Shown here one piece after another: positions 61,184 to 64,000 of a stretch of DNA of 64,000 nucleotides. The notes beneath the pieces are model-generated. The model searched no databases and had not been told where the DNA came from. It saw only the letters and a list, made by a program, of their open reading frames with translations. This DNA comes from Rhodococcus jostii RHA1 (GTDB lineage Bacteria > Actinomycetota > Actinomycetes > Mycobacteriales > Mycobacteriaceae): NCBI RefSeq assembly GCF_000014565.1, contig NC_008268.1, positions 5,398,501-5,462,500 on the forward strand, given 5' to 3'. A program made the translations under genes and the position numbers. Numbering within the stretch: position 1 is the stretch's first letter; the number at the start of each line of letters is the position of its first letter.

Positions 61184-62074
61184 TCAGTGCTTGATGCCGA
61201 GAACGCGCAGCGCGTTCTGCTTGAAGATCAGGGGCGCGACCTCGGGTTTGATGTCGAGGTTCGCGAAGTCCTTCATCCAGCGGTCGACCTGGATGACGGG
61301 GAAGTCGGAGCCGAACAGCACCTTGCCGCCGAGCATGCTGTTGGCGGCCTTGACCAGCTGCGGCGGGAAGTACTTCGGCGACCACCCGGACAGGTCGATG
61401 AAGACGTTGGCCTTGTGGGTGGCGATGGAGATCTGCGAGTCGACCCACGGCACCGACGGGTGCGCCATGATCAGGGTGAGGTCGGGGAAGTCGGCGGCGA
61501 CGTCGTCGAGCAGCATCGGGTCGGAGTAGCGCAGTTTGATGCCGTGGCCGCCGGGCAGCCCGGCGCCGATCCCGGTCTGACCGGTGTGGAACAGGGCGGG
61601 GACCCCGGCCTCGGTGATGGCCTCGTAGAGCGGGTAGAACTGCCGGTCGTTCGGTTCGAATCCCTGCATGCTGGGGTGGAACTTGAACCCCTTCACGCCG
61701 TAGTCGTCGACGAGCCGGTGGACGCGCCGCACGGCCGCCTTGCCCTGCCAGGGGTCGACGGATCCGAAGGGGATCAGGACGTCGTTGTGGCGGGCCGCGC
61801 CCTCGGCGATCTCCTCGACCGAGTTGGTGGGGTGTCCGCTGGCCGAGGCCGCGTCGACGGTGAACACGACCGCGGCCATGTTGCGGGCACGGTAGTGGTC
61901 GGCGATCGCGTCGATGGACGGGGTGCGTTCCTCGCCGGACTTGAAGTACTTCTCCGAGGCGGCCATCAGTTCGTCGTCGAGGGACCGGTGCCCGCAGCCG
62001 TCGATCTCGACGTGGGTGTGGATGTCGATGGCGTCGATCTTGTCGAAGTCGATGCCGTACTCGTAGCGGCTCAC
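61184..62074 (-). CDS. Amidohydrolase-2 family metal-dependent hydrolase/decarboxylase
   Basis: This 296-residue TIM-barrel protein has the metal motif IDIHTHVEIDG (histidines 19 and 21), the mid-barrel KGFKFHPSMQGF lysine/histidine stretch, and MAHPSVPW plus FGSDFPV near the end. The family includes gamma-resorcylate and aminocarboxymuconate-semialdehyde decarboxylases and lactone hydrolases; the actual reaction cannot be read from sequence. Its GTG overlaps the SDR stop (GTGA at 62071-62074), so the two are translationally coupled. The context suggests a ring-derived or CoA-linked catabolic pathway. Confidence 0.87.
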   Translation of the reverse strand: MSRYEYGIDFDKIDAIDIHTHVEIDGCGHRSLDDELMAASEKYFKSGEERTPSIDAIADHYRARNMAAVVFTVDAASASGHPTNSVEEIAEGAARHNDVLIPFGSVDPWQGKAAVRRVHRLVDDYGVKGFKFHPSMQGFEPNDRQFYPLYEAITEAGVPALFHTGQTGIGAGLPGGHGIKLRYSDPMLLDDVAADFPDLTLIMAHPSVPWVDSQISIATHKANVFIDLSGWSPKYFPPQLVKAANSMLGGKVLFGSDFPVIQVDRWMKDFANLDIKPEVAPLIFKQNALRVLGIKH

Positions 62075-62982
62075 TTCGCCATCAGCTCCTCGGGGAATTC
62101 CTCGCCGACGGACTGGACGGCGTCGCCGAACGTGCCGGCCCACTGAGCCGCGATGTCGTCGGCCGACCAGCCACCGTCGTGGTACTCGACCGCGGTCAGG
62201 TCGGGGTGCGACCACAACGCGAGGCGGTCGCCACCGACGGCGAACGCCTGTCCGGTGATCTCGGCTGCCGCGTCGGACGCGAGGAACGAGATGATGCCTG
62301 CGGCGTCCTCGGGGGTGCCCAGGCCCACCTCGCGGCGGATGATGTCGGGCAGCGGCTCGCCGTTCTTCATGCCCTCGATGTAGGGGGCGAGGAACGGGAC
62401 GGTCTCGGTCATCGCGGTCGCGGCCACGGGGCAGACGGCGTTGGCGGTGATGCCCGCGCGCTGCAGTTCCATCGCCCACGTGCGGACCATGCCGACGATG
62501 CCGGACTTGGCGCCCGAGTAGTTGGTCTGCCCGAAGTTGCCGCGCTGGCCGGCGGGGGACCCGATGCAGATGATGCGACCACCGTCGCCCTGTTCGCGGA
62601 ACTTCAGGACGGCTTCGCGGACGCAGGTGAAGGTGCCGCGCAGGTGCACAGTGATCACGGCGTCGAAGTCGTCGTCGGTCATCTTCCACAGCACCTTGTC
62701 GCGGAGGATGCCTGCGTTGGTGACCATGACGTCGAGGCGTCCGAACGCGTCGACCGCGCCGGCGACCAGCTTCTGGGCGGTCTCGGTGCTGCCGACCGGG
62801 GCGACGACGGCAACGGCCCGGCCGCCCGCGGCGGTGATCTCGGCGACGGCGGCGTCGGCGGTGGCCTGGTTGACGTCGTTGATCACGACCGCGGCGCCGT
62901 GGCGCACCAGGTCCTTGGCGTATGCCAGTCCGAGGCCCTGTCCGCTGCCGGTGACTACGGCGACTTTGTTGCTGAGGTCCAT
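62071..62982 (-). CDS. Short-chain dehydrogenase/reductase
   Basis: This 303-residue NAD(P)-dependent oxidoreductase has the Rossmann motif TGSGQGLG, then NAGILRDK, an active-site serine in CIGSPAG and the catalytic YSGAK. The C-terminal extension of about 50 residues (DRLALWSHPDLTAVEYHDGGW) resembles that of 3-hydroxyacyl-CoA dehydrogenases related to the peroxisomal multifunctional enzyme. It should oxidise or reduce a 3-hydroxy/3-oxo intermediate, matching the MaoC hydratase two genes downstream. The ATG at 62982 has AGGAG about 9 bases upstream. Its promoter overlaps the putative MarR operator. Confidence 0.9.
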   Translation of the reverse strand: MDLSNKVAVVTGSGQGLGLAYAKDLVRHGAAVVINDVNQATADAAVAEITAAGGRAVAVVAPVGSTETAQKLVAGAVDAFGRLDVMVTNAGILRDKVLWKMTDDDFDAVITVHLRGTFTCVREAVLKFREQGDGGRIICIGSPAGQRGNFGQTNYSGAKSGIVGMVRTWAMELQRAGITANAVCPVAATAMTETVPFLAPYIEGMKNGEPLPDIIRREVGLGTPEDAAGIISFLASDAAAEITGQAFAVGGDRLALWSHPDLTAVEYHDGGWSADDIAAQWAGTFGDAVQSVGEEFPEELMAK

Positions 62983-63018
62983 GTCGTGATTCTCCTAAGG
63001 TCGTGTTCGCTGAATCAC

Positions 63019-63047
63019 ACGTAATCATTGATGATTGAGAATGTCAA
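63019..63047 (-). promoter_or_regulatory. Predicted promoter of the SDR-amidohydrolase-MaoC genes
   Basis: On the minus strand TTGACA (63047-63042) is followed after 17 bases by TTACGT (63024-63019). The -35 is ideal and the -10 weak, as expected of a regulated promoter. Confidence 0.5.
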
Positions 63048-63053
63048 TGATTA
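63022..63053. promoter_or_regulatory. Inverted repeat, likely MarR operator
   Basis: TAATCATTGA (63022-63031) and TCAATGATTA (63044-63053) are perfect 10-base inverted arms 12 bases apart in the divergent region. They cover the -35 and touch the -10 of the SDR promoter, and lie about 45 bases before the MarR start. Confidence 0.65.
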
Positions 63054-63096
63054 AGGTCTGCTACTCTACCGACAATCATCAGAAGGGGGTCGTCGC

Positions 63097-63537
63097 ATGG
63101 CAGAGTCGCAGGCGTTATCGGACGACATCGGGTTCCTGCTCTCGCGCGTCGGCGGAATGGTGCTGGGCGCGGTGAACAAAGCCCTCGTACCCACGGGTCT
63201 GCGGGTGCGCTCCTACTCGGTCCTGGTCCTCGCCTGTGAGCAGGCCGAGGGCGTCAACCAGCGCGGTGTGGCCGCCACCATGGGTCTCGACCCCAGTCAG
63301 ATCGTGGGTCTGGTCGACGAACTCGAGGAACGCGGACTCGTCGTGCGCACCCTCGACCCCTCGGATCGCCGCAACAAACTGATCGCCGCCACCGAGGAAG
63401 GGCGCCGGCTCCGCGACGACGCGAAGGCGCGCGTCGACGCCGCGCACGGACGCTACTTCGAGGGCATCCCCGACACGGTCGTGAATCAGATGCGGGACAC
63501 GTTGCAGAGCATCGCCTTTCCCACCTTCGTGGAGTAG
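63097..63537 (+). CDS. MarR-family transcriptional regulator
   Basis: This 146-residue dimeric winged-helix repressor has a helix-turn-helix at about 50-72 (GVNQRGVAATMGLDPSQIVGLVDELEERG) and a wing with DPSDRRNKLIAATEEG, the standard MarR wing. AAGGGGG precedes the ATG. It is divergent from the SDR operon with a palindromic operator between them, so it most likely represses that operon and itself until a pathway ligand binds. The DUF3237 gene begins 8 bases after its stop. Confidence 0.92.
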   Translation: MAESQALSDDIGFLLSRVGGMVLGAVNKALVPTGLRVRSYSVLVLACEQAEGVNQRGVAATMGLDPSQIVGLVDELEERGLVVRTLDPSDRRNKLIAATEEGRRLRDDAKARVDAAHGRYFEGIPDTVVNQMRDTLQSIAFPTFVE

Positions 63538-63545
63538 CGCGCGCG

Positions 63546-64000
63546 ATGACCGAGCTCCTCACCCCGGCACCGCCCGGCATGTCGTTCCTCGCCACCTTCG
63601 TCGTGGAGGTGGCCGAGCCGGTGGAGATCGGGTCCACGCCCGAAGGCACACGGCGCATCATCCCCATCGTCGGTGGCCGGGTCGAGGGCCCCGAGCTGCG
63701 GGGCACCGTGCTGCCGGTCGGGGCGGACTTCCAGCTGCTCAGCTCGTCCACGCTCACCGAGCTCGAGGCCAAGTACGTCATCGAGACCGACGACGGCGAC
63801 CGCATCTACGTCACCAACTTCGGGCTGCGCTCGGGTACCGCCGAAGACATCGCCCGTCTGGTCGACGGCGAGGCCGTCCCGCCCGACCGCGTCTACTTCC
63901 GCTGCACCCCACGGCTCACCGCCGCCGAGGGCCGGTGGTCGTGGCTGCGCTCGCGGATCCTCGTCGGCACCGGCGAACGCCTCCCCGGCGAGGTACGACT
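63546..64000 (+). CDS. DUF3237 family protein (3' partial)
   Basis: The frame runs off the window after 151 complete residues, near the usual length of about 150-160 for the family. It begins MTELLTPAPPGMSFLATFVVEV. It shows the family pattern RRIIPIVGGRVEGPELRGTVLPVGADFQL, then EAKYVIETDDGDRIYVTNFGLRSG and YFRCTPRLTAAEGRWSWLRSRILVGTGE. This is a lipocalin-like beta-barrel domain of unknown function, often found next to catabolic genes. GGAG lies 11 bases before the ATG. It is probably co-transcribed with the MarR gene. Confidence 0.85.
   Translation, partial: MTELLTPAPPGMSFLATFVVEVAEPVEIGSTPEGTRRIIPIVGGRVEGPELRGTVLPVGADFQLLSSSTLTELEAKYVIETDDGDRIYVTNFGLRSGTAEDIARLVDGEAVPPDRVYFRCTPRLTAAEGRWSWLRSRILVGTGERLPGEVR

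Overview
The window looks like chromosomal DNA from a large-genome Rhodococcus (R. jostii / R. opacus / R. wratislaviensis type) or a close mycolic-acid actinomycete. The evidence is very high GC, GTG starts, pseudo-open antisense frames, and mycobacterial-type genes: an LppU-like lipoprotein, a LigC/PolD pair, FprB, ugpAEBC in the mycobacterial order and a Zmp1-like M13 peptidase. The genus is inferred from gene content; I could not run a database search.

Positions 1-41924 (two thirds of the window) hold two giant nonribosomal peptide synthetase (NRPS) genes on the + strand. The first enters from the left edge inside a carrier domain and carries six visible modules plus a thioesterase: PCP | C-A(Thr)-PCP | C-A-PCP-E | C-A-PCP | C-A(Thr)-PCP-E | C-A-PCP | C-A-PCP-TE. 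The second (start 23121) is complete: an EntF-type C domain, an orphan half C domain, A-PCP | C-A(Ser)-PCP | C-A(Thr)-PCP-E | C-A-PCP | C-A-PCP-TE. Each ends in its own thioesterase, so each probably releases a product. Their last 3-4 modules are paralogous, ending D-Thr-X-X. The serine A domain of the second gene has foreign codon usage and looks transplanted. No MbtH-like gene, loading enzyme, exporter or regulator for the peptides lies in the window.

Positions 41931-51956 are housekeeping-like: a DEDDh exonuclease convergent with the NRPS; a CorA-type transporter preceded by a promoter, a 9-codon leader ORF and a hairpin; an LppU-like lipoprotein; a LigC ligase plus LigD-type polymerase operon; a small secreted protein; a beta-lactamase-fold hydrolase with dodecin; an FprB-type ferredoxin/ferredoxin-NADP reductase with a KstR-like palindrome over its promoter; and an L,D-transpeptidase closed by a strong terminator.

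Positions 51998-56234 are a four-gene ABC importer (ugpA-ugpE-ugpB-ugpC order). It runs convergently into a minus-strand set: pirin, a Tat-exported intradiol-dioxygenase-like lipoprotein and an M13 metallopeptidase. A 59-residue ORF and a 22-bp perfect palindrome follow.

From 60678 to the right edge lies a small catabolic-type cluster. Minus-strand SDR, amidohydrolase and MaoC hydratase genes diverge from a MarR regulator and a DUF3237 gene cut by the window edge. A 10-bp inverted repeat over the SDR promoter is the likely MarR operator.
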